This document shows, in pieces, positions 25,059 through 35,074 of a DNA stretch of 64,000 bases. Where the stretch lies: contig NZ_JAERRK010000017.1 in assembly GCF_016741775.1 (NCBI RefSeq), positions 1 to 64,000 of the forward strand. Direction: 5' to 3'. The notes beneath the pieces were generated by a model, which saw nothing but the letters and a program-made list of their open reading frames with translations, made no database searches and had not been told where the DNA came from. Made by a program: the position numbers and the translations under genes. The DNA comes from Streptomyces actinomycinicus. Its GTDB lineage: Bacteria > Actinomycetota > Actinomycetes > Streptomycetales > Streptomycetaceae. Position 1 is the first letter of the stretch. The number at the start of each line of letters is the position of its first letter.

Positions 25059-25223
25059 GTGCCGGGCGACGAGGGAGAGCGGTGGCCGGGCGTGCCGGGC
25101 GACGAGGGCAGGCGCTAGCCGGGCGTGCCGGGCAGCCAGGGCGAGCGGTGGCCGGGCGTGCCGGGCAGCGGGGGCGAGCGGTGGCCGGGTGTGCCCGGCA
25201 GTCAGGGCGAGAGCCGGTGTGCC
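25059..25223. repeat. 33-bp tandem repeat, five copies
   Basis: Copies start at 25059, 25092, 25125, 25158 and 25191, exactly 33 bp apart. Each begins GTGCCGGGC, has a variable middle (GACGAGGG, AGCCAGGG, AGCGGGGG) and ends GAGCGGTGGCCGGGC. It lies just after cseC and before the convergent VOC gene. It is a VNTR-like slippage array and not coding. Confidence 0.85.
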
Positions 25224-25245
25224 GGCCGGCGTGCGGGGAGCGCGG

Positions 25246-25680
25246 TCAGCCGAAGTCCTTGGAGAAGTCCAGCTCCTCACTGCGCTCGGTCAGCGAGTAC
25301 CAGTTGCCGTTGTCGTCACGGAAGATCGCCTCGATGCCGTACGGCCGCTCCTTCGGCTCCTGGAGGAACTCCACGCCGCGCGCGCGGAACGTCTCGTAGT
25401 CGCCCCGGCAGTCGTCCGTGTGGAACGCTCCCGCCCCCAGCACTCCCTTGGCGACCAGCTTCTTCAGCGCCTCGGCGGACTCGGGGTCCAGGCCCGGTCC
25501 GTCCAGGCTCATCAGCGCCAGCTCCACCCCCGGCTGGTCCTGGGCGCCGACGGTGATCCAGCGCATGTCGCCCACGGCGAGGTCGCTGCGCACCTCGAAG
25601 TCCAGCTTCTCGGTGAAGAAGGCCTTCGTCCGCTGCTGGTCGGTGGTCCATACGGTGCTGATGCCCAGGCCCTTGATCAT
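25246..25680 (-). CDS. VOC-family (glyoxalase/dioxygenase-like) protein
   Basis: The 144-aa protein has two beta-alpha-beta-beta-beta modules of the vicinal-oxygen-chelate fold. It begins ISTVWTTDQQRTKAFFTEKLDFEV and ends in GIEAIFRDDNGNWYSL, the usual pattern. Substrates cannot be inferred; proteins of this type bind metal or small ligands and are often called glyoxalase-like. The start overlaps the stop of the AraC-type gene (ATGA), so the two form one operon and the regulator may control this protein. Confidence 0.85.
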   Translation of the reverse strand: MIKGLGISTVWTTDQQRTKAFFTEKLDFEVRSDLAVGDMRWITVGAQDQPGVELALMSLDGPGLDPESAEALKKLVAKGVLGAGAFHTDDCRGDYETFRARGVEFLQEPKERPYGIEAIFRDDNGNWYSLTERSEELDFSKDFG

Positions 25681-26153
25681 GTCTGCGCGCTCCTGTCACG
25701 AGGGGGCTGTTCCTGCTCGTCACCGTAGGCGGGGCCGGGCGCGGGGCGCTTCTCCGATGTTGCGGTGTTGAAGCCGCCGGCCCAGAGCATGGCGTAGCAG
25801 CCGGGTATGAGGGCGGCACCGCGGCCCACGTGCTTCGTGCGGTACTCGCTCGGGGTGAGGCCGGTACGGGCCTTGAACCGGGCGGAGAACGTGCCGAGGC
25901 TGCTGAAGCCGACCAGCGTGCAGATCTCGGTCACCGTGAGGTTGGCGCTGCGCAGCAGCTCCTCGGCACGCTCGATGCGCCGGTGGGTCAGATACTGGCC
26001 GGGCGTCTCGCCGTACGCCTCCTTGAAGGCGCGCAGGAAGTGGTACCGCGAGTACCCGGCGTGGGCCGCCGCCGCGTCCAGGTCGAGTCCGGCGTCGGCC
26101 CAGTCGCGGTCCATGGCGTCCTTGGCCAGGCGCAACCGGCGCAACTTGTCCAT
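25677..26153 (-). CDS. AraC-family transcriptional regulator
   Basis: The 158-aa protein is a short AraC regulator. The double helix-turn-helix lies at the N-terminal side (DLDAAAAHAGYSRYHFLRAF, TVTEICTLVGFSSLGTFSAR), without an N-terminal sensing domain. The C-terminal tail of about 45 residues (GCYAMLWAGGFNTATSEKRP) is short for a ligand-binding domain. The ATG at 26153 fits the family start MDKLRRLRLAKDAMDRDW; the frame upstream is not conserved in style. It is coupled to the VOC gene. Confidence 0.85.
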   Translation of the reverse strand: MDKLRRLRLAKDAMDRDWADAGLDLDAAAAHAGYSRYHFLRAFKEAYGETPGQYLTHRRIERAEELLRSANLTVTEICTLVGFSSLGTFSARFKARTGLTPSEYRTKHVGRGAALIPGCYAMLWAGGFNTATSEKRPAPGPAYGDEQEQPPRDRSAQT

Positions 26154-26191
26154 GGCCCGATGGTGACACGGGGGTCTGACACCGGGGACGC

Positions 26192-26275
26192 CGAAGGCCC
26201 GCGGTGGCGGCGACGCACCGGGGCCGGGAACGGACGAAGGCCCGCGGTGGCGGAGGAGACGCACCGGGGCCTTCG
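26192..26275 (-). terminator. Tandem duplicated hairpins after MFS gene
   Basis: Copy 2 is the stronger. CGAAGGCCC (26235-26243) and CGGTG (26245-26249) pair with CACCG (26262-26266) and GGGCCTTCG (26267-26275), leaving one bulged G. Copy 1 (26192-26225) repeats the core at a 43-bp interval with a shorter stem. They lie directly downstream of the MFS stop codon and upstream of the AraC gene. Confidence 0.65.
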
Positions 26276-26289
26276 AACTCGGGCGGACG

Positions 26290-27861
26290 TCAGACGGCCT
26301 CGGCCATGGCCGGCGGCACCGCGTCCGCGCCCTCGGTGGAGGGCTGCTGCGGCCCGCCCTTCAGCGGCACCTCCTTGACGAACAGCGCCGCGATCAGCAC
26401 CAGCACCGCGATGCCGGCGCCGAGCAGGAAGGCGGAGTGCGTGCCCGCGGACACCGCGTGCTGGTAGGCCTCACGGGCCGCCGTGGGCAGCTTGTGCAGG
26501 CTCTCCGCGTCCAGCTGCGCCGACTTCTCGGTGATGTTCTTGCCCAGTGCGCCGGCCCGCTCGGCCATGACGTCCTGGACCCGGTGGTTGAACAGGGCGC
26601 CCATGATGGCCACGCCGAAGGAGGACCCGAGCGTACGGAAAAGGGTGGCGGAGGAGGACGCCACGCCCATGTCCTTCATCTGCACGCTGTTCTGCGCGAC
26701 CAGCATGGTGATCTGCATCAGGCAGCCCATGCCGGCGCCGAGCACGGCCATGTAGAGGCCGGAGGTGAGCCGGGTGGTCTCCGTGTCCATGAGCGACAGC
26801 AGGTACAGGCCGGTGATCATCAGGACACCGCCGACGATCGGGAACGCCTTGTAGCGGCCGCTGCCGGTGGTGACGCGTCCGGCGACCATCGAGGTCACCA
26901 GCATCGCGCCGAGCATCGGCAGGAGCAGCAGACCGGAGTTGGTCGCGGAGGCGCCCTGAACGGCCTGCTGGTACAGCGGCAGGAACAGGGTGGCGCCGAA
27001 CATCACGAAGCCGGTGATGAAGCCGATGACCGACATCAGGGTGAAGTTGCGGCTCCTGAAGATGTGCAGCGGAAGGACCGGTTCGGCGGCCTTCGTCTGC
27101 CAGAACACGAACCCGACCAGCGCGGCCACGCCGATGCCGGTCAGCTCCATGATCCGCGCGGAGGTCCAGGCGTACTCGGTGCCGCCCCAGGTGGTGACCA
27201 GCACGACGGAGGTGATGCCGACGGTCAGCAGGACGACACCCAGGTAGTCGATGCCCGCCTTGGCCCGCTTCTTCGGCAGGTGCAGCACGGCGGTGACCAG
27301 CGCGAGGGCGACGGCCCCGAGGGGCAGGTTGATGTAGAAGGCCCAGCGCCAGCCCCAGTTGTCGGTGATGGTGCCGCCGACCAGCGGGCCGCCGATCATC
27401 GCGAGCGCCATGACGCCGGCCATCATGCCCTGGTACTTGCCCCGCTCTCGCGGCGGCACGAGGTCGCCGATGATCGCCATGACGCCGACCATCAGACCGC
27501 CCGCGCCCAGGCCCTGAACGGCGCGGAAGCCGATCAGCTGGCCCATGTCCTGGGCCATGCCGCTCAGCGCCGAACCGGCCAGGAAGATCACGATCGAGCT
27601 GAGGAAGGCGCCCTTGCGCCCGTACATGTCGCCGAGCTTGCCCCAGATCGGCGTGGAGGCAGCGGTGGCCAGGGTGTACCCGGTGACGACCCACGACAGA
27701 TGCTGCAGGCCGCCCAGTTCGCCCACGATCGTCGGCATCGCCGTGCCCACGATCATGTTGTCGAGCATCGCGAGCATCATCGCGATCATGAGCGCGAGCA
27801 GGACCACGCGCACGCTCTTGGGTTGTTTACTCTCAGTGATGCTTTCGACCGTGTCCGCCAT
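26290..27861 (-). CDS. MFS exporter, DHA2 (EmrB/QacA) type
   Basis: The 523-aa membrane protein is predicted to have 14 membrane helices, the mark of DHA2 drug:H+ antiporters. Motif LDNMIVGTAMPTIVGEL in TM1 and the PIWGKLGDMYGRKGAF loop between TM2 and TM3 are diagnostic. It would export a toxic compound across the cytoplasmic membrane. The ATG at 27861 was chosen because the hydrophilic start MADTVESITESKQPKS leads into TM1; the ORF track upstream has no support. It diverges from a TetR gene across a region with two inverted 25-bp repeats, so it is very likely repressed by it. Confidence 0.9.
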   Translation of the reverse strand: MADTVESITESKQPKSVRVVLLALMIAMMLAMLDNMIVGTAMPTIVGELGGLQHLSWVVTGYTLATAASTPIWGKLGDMYGRKGAFLSSIVIFLAGSALSGMAQDMGQLIGFRAVQGLGAGGLMVGVMAIIGDLVPPRERGKYQGMMAGVMALAMIGGPLVGGTITDNWGWRWAFYINLPLGAVALALVTAVLHLPKKRAKAGIDYLGVVLLTVGITSVVLVTTWGGTEYAWTSARIMELTGIGVAALVGFVFWQTKAAEPVLPLHIFRSRNFTLMSVIGFITGFVMFGATLFLPLYQQAVQGASATNSGLLLLPMLGAMLVTSMVAGRVTTGSGRYKAFPIVGGVLMITGLYLLSLMDTETTRLTSGLYMAVLGAGMGCLMQITMLVAQNSVQMKDMGVASSSATLFRTLGSSFGVAIMGALFNHRVQDVMAERAGALGKNITEKSAQLDAESLHKLPTAAREAYQHAVSAGTHSAFLLGAGIAVLVLIAALFVKEVPLKGGPQQPSTEGADAVPPAMAEAV

Positions 27862-27888
27862 CGCTTTTCCACTCCCCCGGTGACTGTT

Positions 27889-27959
27889 ACTTACTTGCCG
27901 CCCGGCTAGTTGACTACACTGGGAAGGTAGACCTGTCACTAGCCGGTCGTCAAGTAAGT
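27889..27959. promoter_or_regulatory. Divergent promoter with paired operators
   Basis: Two copies of a 25-26 bp element face each other. Left, 27889-27914, begins ACTTACTTG and holds CCGGCTAGT. Right, 27935-27959, is its near-perfect inverse (ACTAGCCGG ... CAAGTAAGT). For the MFS gene, TTGACG within the right copy, 18 nt and TACCTT make a good promoter, so bound TetR would cover the -35. The symmetrical layout allows one regulator to control both directions. Confidence 0.65.
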
Positions 27960-27986
27960 TTCCGCGGAAGCGCGAGGAGTACGAGG

Positions 27987-28586
27987 ATGGGCGTCACCAT
28001 GGACGGCACCAAGCAGCAGCGCCGCGGCAACACCCGCCAGCGCATCCAGGACGTCGCGCTCGAGCTCTTCGCGGAACAGGGATACGAGAAGACCTCCCTG
28101 CGCGAGATCGCCGAGCGCCTCGACGTCACCAAGGCAGCCCTGTATTACCACTTCAAGACGAAGGAAGAGATCATCGTCAGCCTCTTCGAGGACCTGACGA
28201 AGCCGATCGAGGACCTGATCGAGTGGGGCAGGCGGCAGCCGCACACACTGGAGACCAAGCAGGACATCCTGCGGCGCTACAGCGAGGCGCTGGCCGGGGC
28301 GGAACCGCTCTTCCGCTTCATGCAGGAGAACCAGGCGACGGTACGGGAACTGCGCATCGGCGAGACCTTCAAGGACCGGATGCGCGGCCTGCGGGACATC
28401 CTCATCGACCGCGAGTCGGAACTGGTGGACCAGGTGCGCTCGGTCAGTGCGATGTTCACCCTGCACGCCGGGATGTTCGTGATGCAGGACCTGGAAGGCG
28501 ACCCCGAGAGGAAGCGCGAGGCCGTTCTCGAGGTCGCCCTGGACCTGATCACGCAGGCGCACGAGCACACCCGCGGGAAGGACTAG
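27987..28586 (+). CDS. TetR-family regulator of the MFS exporter
   Basis: This is a 199-aa TetR repressor. The helix-turn-helix is TSLREIAERLDVTKAALYYHF, followed by KTKEEIIVSLFEDL. The C-terminal domain will bind an inducer, probably the drug exported by the divergent MFS protein. The ATG at 27987 has GCGAGGAG 8 nt upstream; an ATG 12 nt later is an alternative. The stop is 2 nt from that of the convergent M23 gene, with no hairpin between. Confidence 0.88.
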   Translation: MGVTMDGTKQQRRGNTRQRIQDVALELFAEQGYEKTSLREIAERLDVTKAALYYHFKTKEEIIVSLFEDLTKPIEDLIEWGRRQPHTLETKQDILRRYSEALAGAEPLFRFMQENQATVRELRIGETFKDRMRGLRDILIDRESELVDQVRSVSAMFTLHAGMFVMQDLEGDPERKREAVLEVALDLITQAHEHTRGKD

Positions 28587-28587
28587 A

Positions 28588-29139
28588 TCAGACCTTCACG
28601 CCCTTGGCGCGCAGGAAGGAGACCGGGTCGACGGCCGAGCCGTAGTTCGGGGTCGTGCGGATCTCGAAGTGCAGGTGCGGGCCGGTGGAGTTGCCGGTCG
28701 AGCCGGACAGGGCGAGGTGCTGGCCGGTCTTGACGATCTGGCCGATCTTGACGTCGACCCGCGACAGGTGCGCGTACTGCGAGTACGTGCCGTTGCCGTG
28801 CTTGACGACCACGGCGTTGCCGTACGCCGGGCCGTCACCGGCACCGTTGGGGCCGGCCTTGACGACGGTGCCGCCGTGCGCGGCGACGACCTCGGTGCCG
28901 GTCGGCACGGCGAAGTCCTGGCCGCTGTGCTTGGCGACCCAGTGACCGCCGGCCTGGGCGAAGCTCGCGGAGAGCGTGTACTTCTTCACCGGGTCGACCC
29001 AGGAGTCGGCCGACGGGGTGGCGGCGCTCGCGATCCCGGTCCCCAGCACGGCCGTGGCGCCGATTCCGGCAGCCAGGACGGCCACGCGGTTGCGGTTCGC
29101 GGACATACGGGCGGAGCGGGACGTGAAGCGTCGGAACAT
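28588..29139 (-). CDS. Secreted M23 (LytM-type) peptidase
   Basis: The 183-aa protein is a small cell-wall peptidase. Its twin-basic signal peptide (ANRNRVAVLAAGIGATAVLGT) ends near GIASA|ATPS. The M23 domain has the zinc ligands in HSGQDFAVP and HLHFEIR and the catalytic His in QYAHLSRV. It would cleave peptidoglycan cross-bridges during growth or spore germination. It lacks LysM or coiled-coil parts. GAGGACT precedes the ATG at 29139. The long upstream region may hold regulatory RNA. Confidence 0.88.
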   Translation of the reverse strand: MFRRFTSRSARMSANRNRVAVLAAGIGATAVLGTGIASAATPSADSWVDPVKKYTLSASFAQAGGHWVAKHSGQDFAVPTGTEVVAAHGGTVVKAGPNGAGDGPAYGNAVVVKHGNGTYSQYAHLSRVDVKIGQIVKTGQHLALSGSTGNSTGPHLHFEIRTTPNYGSAVDPVSFLRAKGVKV

Positions 29140-29615
29140 GGGAGTCCTCGTGGGCTCGGGAACGGGTCGGCCGATCGGCGCACAGACGTCCAGGACGGAC
29201 GTTCGCCGTAGCGGCCATCCCTTGGTAACCGAGCAACCCGGTCGCGACCAACCCCCCCTTTCTACGGCGTCATGTAGTAGATGCCTGCAAAACCGCCCAC
29301 TCTCGGACAGACCTCACATCGACCCCATGCGCTCCGACGTCGCTGTATTCGGCGGACTGGTCGGCGAGTTCAACGCTAAAAGCCCCTTTTATCCTCTTAT
29401 TTCCTGCAACTATGCCTCTTAGTATGTGACGTAGGTCCTGTGCGGCTTATCACCGGTCACACAAACCGGCCACCCCGGAAATGTGACGCAGACCTCTAGC
29501 CACCTACCGTCCGGTAACCCTACGGTTCCCCTCGCGCCACCCTCACCGCAGATCATGCCCCTGACATTTCAGGCACGTACGGACCCCACGTACGGACGTG
29601 AGAGGACCCCCACCG
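29140..29615. other. 476-bp divergent intergenic region
   Basis: This region separates the M23 gene (minus) and the HAD phosphatase gene (plus) and holds no supported ORF. It is the most AT-rich part of this area (29370-29430). On the minus strand TTGAAC, 17 nt and GAATAC near 29350 could start an M23 transcript with a leader of about 195 nt. I looked for the c-di-AMP (ydaO-type) riboswitch core, which controls some Streptomyces wall hydrolases, and did not find it. On the plus strand ATGTGACG occurs at 29424 and 29481. Confidence 0.5.
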
Positions 29616-30239
29616 ATGACCACACGCCCCTGGGCGCACCGTCTTTCCGTGACCGCCGTATCCGTGGCCGCCCTGGCCGCGCTGGCCGCGCCGGCCCAGG
29701 CGGCGGACACCACGGCGCCCGCGAGCAGCTCCGCCACTGCCGCCAAGGTCGACTACGCGACCTGGCAGAAGGACTGCCAGGCGGTGATGGACCAGGCCCT
29801 GCCGTACGTGAAGGCCCGCATCGCCGTCGGCAAGCCGGGCGAGAAGCAGGCCATCGTCTTCGACATCGACAACACCACGCTGGAGACCGACTTCGGCTTC
29901 AGCTACCCGCAGCCGGCCAACAAGCCCGTGCTGAACGTCGCCAAGTACGCCCAGGAGCACGGCGTCTCCCTGTTCTTCGTCACCGCCCGCCCGGGCATCC
30001 TCTACTGGCCCACCGAGTACAACCTCGAGCACGACGGGTACGACATCTCCGGTCTGCGCGTCCGCGGCCTGTTCGACCTCTTCAAGGACGTCGCCGCCTA
30101 CAAGACCGCGCAGCGCGTCGACATCGAGAAGCAGGGCTACACGATCATCGCGAACATCGGCAACAGCCCCACGGACCTCTCCGGCGGCCACGCCGAGAAG
30201 TCCTTCAAGCTGCCCGACTACAACGGTCAGTTGTCGTAA
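29616..30239 (+). CDS. Secreted HAD-superfamily acid phosphatase
   Basis: The 207-aa protein has a signal peptide (HRLSVTAVSVAALAALAAPAQA|ADTT) and a HAD subfamily IIIB phosphatase domain. Motif I is FDIDNTTLET with the nucleophile and acid Asp (DIDNT), motif II lies in FFVTARPG, and the late motif is ANIGNSPTDL. It would hydrolyse phosphomonoesters outside the cell. GAGAGGA 9 nt before the ATG at 29616 fixes the start. It ends in two tandem hairpins shared with clpC. Confidence 0.88.
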   Translation: MTTRPWAHRLSVTAVSVAALAALAAPAQAADTTAPASSSATAAKVDYATWQKDCQAVMDQALPYVKARIAVGKPGEKQAIVFDIDNTTLETDFGFSYPQPANKPVLNVAKYAQEHGVSLFFVTARPGILYWPTEYNLEHDGYDISGLRVRGLFDLFKDVAAYKTAQRVDIEKQGYTIIANIGNSPTDLSGGHAEKSFKLPDYNGQLS

Positions 30240-30271
30240 CGCGCACCGACCGCCGGCTCGGAGCGGTCGGC

Positions 30272-30345
30272 GCGCCGCCCGGAACTCACACCGGGCGGCG
30301 CTGGAACAGCGAAAGGGGCCGGTGCCCGAAAGGCACCGGCCCCTT
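30272..30345. terminator. Two tandem hairpins, phosphatase/clpC
   Basis: Hairpin 1: GCGCCGCCCGG (30272-30282) with CCGGGCGGCGC (30291-30301). Hairpin 2: AAGGGGCCGGTGCC (30313-30326) with GGCACCGGCCCCTT (30332-30345), a perfect 14-bp stem with loop CGAAA. They stand between convergent genes and should stop transcripts from both sides. Confidence 0.85.
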
Positions 30346-30368
30346 CACTCGCTCGACCTGCGGGAGGC

Positions 30369-32894
<2,526 letters not shown>

Positions 32895-33324
32895 CGTTAA
32901 TCGCTCCTCAGAGCGGTCAGGCAGTGGGGGGAACTTCCCCTCCCTGTCCTTCCGCAGCTTAGTCCCGCAAGCGGGGACCGCTCATTCCAACTGCCGACAC
33001 CGTCGATGGCCTCCTGACCCCGAACGCCGACATCTGCTCCAACCCGATGGTGCGAGACGATGTTCCCGCAGGCCAGGCAGTTACCCCACTCGCCAGTACG
33101 CCGATGGCGAACGTGAGACGCCCCAACCTGCGTGTCGCCCCCTCCCACTAGGCATGTCTTACCCGCAGGGACTGACACTCCATGCCGCGCGCACCGGTTC
33201 CCTCCGCTACGGGCGAACAACCTTGCGCCTCCCCCTGGCCCCACGCGCCTCCGTTTTCAGCACGGTGTGCAGTCGCTGGGACACCCAGCGTAACCTGGGC
33301 CCCGGGAGGGCGGTTGCAGTGGGC
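32895..33324. other. 430-bp gap upstream of clpC
   Basis: This divergent gap has no supported gene, although a plus-strand frame is open by chance. It must hold the clpC promoter and a long 5' leader, and the start region of the prim-pol-like gene. The purine-rich GGGAGGG at 33304-33310 is the ribosome site of the latter. A ClgR-like element is annotated separately. Confidence 0.5.
33205..33218. promoter_or_regulatory. ClgR-like operator
   Basis: On the minus strand the sequence reads GTTCGCCCGTAGCG, fitting the GTTCGC-N5-GCG type of ClgR box known from actinobacterial clp and lon promoters. It is 311 bp from the clpC start and 107 bp from the plus-strand start, so the regulated promoter is uncertain. 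Confidence 0.4.
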
Positions 33325-34014
33325 ATGGTTGGCTCGGTCTCCATGACCTCCACGGTCCCCCTTCCACGCCGGCCCGTCGATCCGGGCGCCGGTGATCACA
33401 CCGCCGGCCCCGACGCCCGGGTCCGGCACTGGTACGAGAACGATCTGGGGTGGCCGACAGTGCCCGGCCTGCCGCTGAGGCTGCGCACGGGGGTGCGGTT
33501 CGACGTGCTGGACGTACCGGCCGAGGCGGGCGCGGGGGCGCTCCGGCATCTCGCGCCGGGCTCTCCGGTGGCCCTTCGGGGCGGCCGGATGGAGCTGCTG
33601 GTGGCCGCGGGCAGCGCGGAGGAGCTGCCCGGGCTGCTGGACTGGCTGGAGTGGGGAGCCGTGGCGCTGGACCTACGGGTCCTGGGCGCGGGCGGCACGC
33701 TGGAAGCTCCGGTGCCGTCGGCGGGAGCCGATGCGGTGCAGCGGGCCGTCCTGGCCGACGCCGCACAGCGGGCGACCGCGGCCGGTGGCGTGCAGGGGGC
33801 CGCCGTGTGGCTGCGGCCCCCCGGGCCGGGCAGCGGGCTCGAGGCCTCGCTGCCGGCGATGCCGACGATGCCGGCCGTAGGACGCGAGGGGAGCGTCCCC
33901 GATCTCGTACGGCTGGTGGACACGGTGGCAGCGCACTGTCACCGGGTCCGGCTGTGGCGCGCGTGCGCCGGGCCGAACGCCTGCCGGCCGGATCAGCCGT
34001 TGGCCTTCTCGTAG
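33325..34014 (+). CDS. Prim-pol-like domain protein, orphan
   Basis: The 229-aa protein matches in style the N-terminal part of actinobacterial 'bifunctional DNA primase/polymerase' proteins. ARVRHWYENDLGWPTVPGLP, GVRFDVLDVPAEAG, GRMELLVAAGSAEELP and AAVWLRPP follow that order. The acidic metal residues expected in an active enzyme remain at most in FDVLDVP, so it may be catalytically dead. No helicase domain follows. The ATG at 33325 has GGGAGGG upstream at a long spacing; 33343 is an alternative. Its last 22 bp overlap the convergent lsr2 gene. Role unknown; a link to DNA binding with Lsr2 is only suggested by position. Confidence 0.6.
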   Translation: MVGSVSMTSTVPLPRRPVDPGAGDHTAGPDARVRHWYENDLGWPTVPGLPLRLRTGVRFDVLDVPAEAGAGALRHLAPGSPVALRGGRMELLVAAGSAEELPGLLDWLEWGAVALDLRVLGAGGTLEAPVPSAGADAVQRAVLADAAQRATAAGGVQGAAVWLRPPGPGSGLEASLPAMPTMPAVGREGSVPDLVRLVDTVAAHCHRVRLWRACAGPNACRPDQPLAFS

Positions 34015-34328
34015 GCCTCACGGATGGACGCGGGGACACGGCCGCGGTCGTTTACCTCGTAGCCGTTCTCCTTCGCCCAGGCGCGGATCGCCGCGGTGTC
34101 CTGGTTGCCGCCGGAAGCGGCACGCGCCTTTCCACGCCCACCGGAGGCACGGCCCCCGGTACGACGACCACCCTTGACATAAGGGTCGAGAAGGCTGCGC
34201 AGCTTGTCCGCATTGACAGTCGTGAGATCGATCTCGTACGTCTTGCCGTCCAGCGCGAACGTCACGGTCTCGTCCGCCTCGCCGCCGTCGAGGTCGTCGA
34301 CAAGAAGGACCTGAACCTTCTGTGCCAC
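33993..34328 (-). CDS. lsr2: Nucleoid-associated protein Lsr2
   Basis: Lsr2 is the actinobacterial xenogeneic silencer that binds the minor groove of AT-rich DNA and bridges it. The 111-aa protein starts VAQKVQVLLVDDLDGGEADE, with the N-terminal oligomerisation domain to about 60, a Gly/Arg-rich linker (GGRRTGGRASGGRGK), and the DNA-binding domain with the RGR motif in NDRGRVPAS. The GTG at 34328 has AAAGGAAA 6 nt upstream and gives the standard length. The 3' end overlaps the prim-pol-like gene by 22 bp in convergent orientation. Confidence 0.95.
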   Translation of the reverse strand: MAQKVQVLLVDDLDGGEADETVTFALDGKTYEIDLTTVNADKLRSLLDPYVKGGRRTGGRASGGRGKARAASGGNQDTAAIRAWAKENGYEVNDRGRVPASIREAYEKANG

Positions 34329-34394
34329 CGCATTTCCTTTCATCGATAACGTTGAGGGCCAGGGGTGTGCGGCGTCCGCCGTTTCGCCGCCCCT

Positions 34395-34416
34395 GTTATA
34401 TGCAGTACTGCAGTAC
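34395..34416 (-). promoter_or_regulatory. lsr2 promoter with palindromic operator
   Basis: TATAAC (34400-34395) is a good -10, with TTTCCG 18 nt upstream as a weak -35. The spacer consists of two overlapping perfect palindromes, TGCAGTACTGCA (34401-34412) and GTACTGCAGTAC (34405-34416). A dimeric regulator bound there would block RNA polymerase. The leader is about 60 nt. The surrounding AT-rich DNA would also suit Lsr2 binding its own gene. Confidence 0.6.
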
Positions 34417-34531
34417 GTCGGAAAGCAAACCGCTTTTGCCGGAAAAACACAAACCCCCGGGAGTGACCGAGCGGACGGCTCCCGTCCGGAAACATGCGCG
34501 TTTCGGACATAGGGCACCCGGGCAATGACGA

Positions 34532-35065
34532 TCACAGATGCAGAAGCATCCGGCTGTTGCCCAAGGTGTTCGGTTTCACTCGTTCGAGACCGAGGAACTC
34601 CGCGACGCCCTCGTCATAGGAACGCAACAGCTCCGCGTAGACGTCGGTGTCGACCGGCGTCTCCCCGATCTCGACGAAGCCGTGCTTGCTGAAGAAGTCC
34701 ACTTCGAAGGTCAGGCAGAAAACCCGGCGAACGCCGAGCCAGCGCGCGGTCTGGAGCAACTTCTCCAGCACCCGGTGCCCCACGCCGGCGCCCTTGAGGC
34801 CGGGCTTCACCGCCAGAGTGCGGACTTCCGCGAGGTCCTCCCACATGACGTGCAGGGCACCGCAGCCGACCACCTCGGCGTTGTCGTCGCGTTCCGCGAC
34901 CCAGAACTCCTGGATGTCCTCGTAAAGGGTGACCATGGCTTTGTCGAGCAGGATGCGGTCACGGACGTAGGCGTCGAGGAGGCGGCGCACGGCGGGGACA
35001 TCGCTGGTCCGGGCCCGCCGGACGGTGATGGCTTTTGCGGGGACTTCGGGACGCTCTGCTGCCAT
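34532..35065 (-). CDS. GNAT acetyltransferase, ArgA-like
   Basis: The 177-aa GNAT protein shows acetyl-CoA binding in LAEVRTLAVKPGLKGAGVGH and the C-terminal LGVRRVFCLTFEVDFFSKHG. That overall pattern matches the short amino-acid N-acetyltransferases (N-acetylglutamate synthase type) such as the mycobacterial ArgA-like protein, so it may make N-acetylglutamate for arginine synthesis. The ATG at 35065 has TAGCGT exactly 6 nt upstream, a leaderless arrangement, which supports this start. Other GNAT substrates remain possible. Confidence 0.82.
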   Translation of the reverse strand: MAAERPEVPAKAITVRRARTSDVPAVRRLLDAYVRDRILLDKAMVTLYEDIQEFWVAERDDNAEVVGCGALHVMWEDLAEVRTLAVKPGLKGAGVGHRVLEKLLQTARWLGVRRVFCLTFEVDFFSKHGFVEIGETPVDTDVYAELLRSYDEGVAEFLGLERVKPNTLGNSRMLLHL

Positions 35066-35074
35066 GAGCGGACG

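Noticed and set aside
25059..25223. CRISPR-like array
   Set aside because: The units are contiguous with no unique spacers, and no cas genes are near.
29140..29600. c-di-AMP (ydaO-type) riboswitch before the M23 gene
   Set aside because: The conserved core and its 3' segment were not found on either strand.
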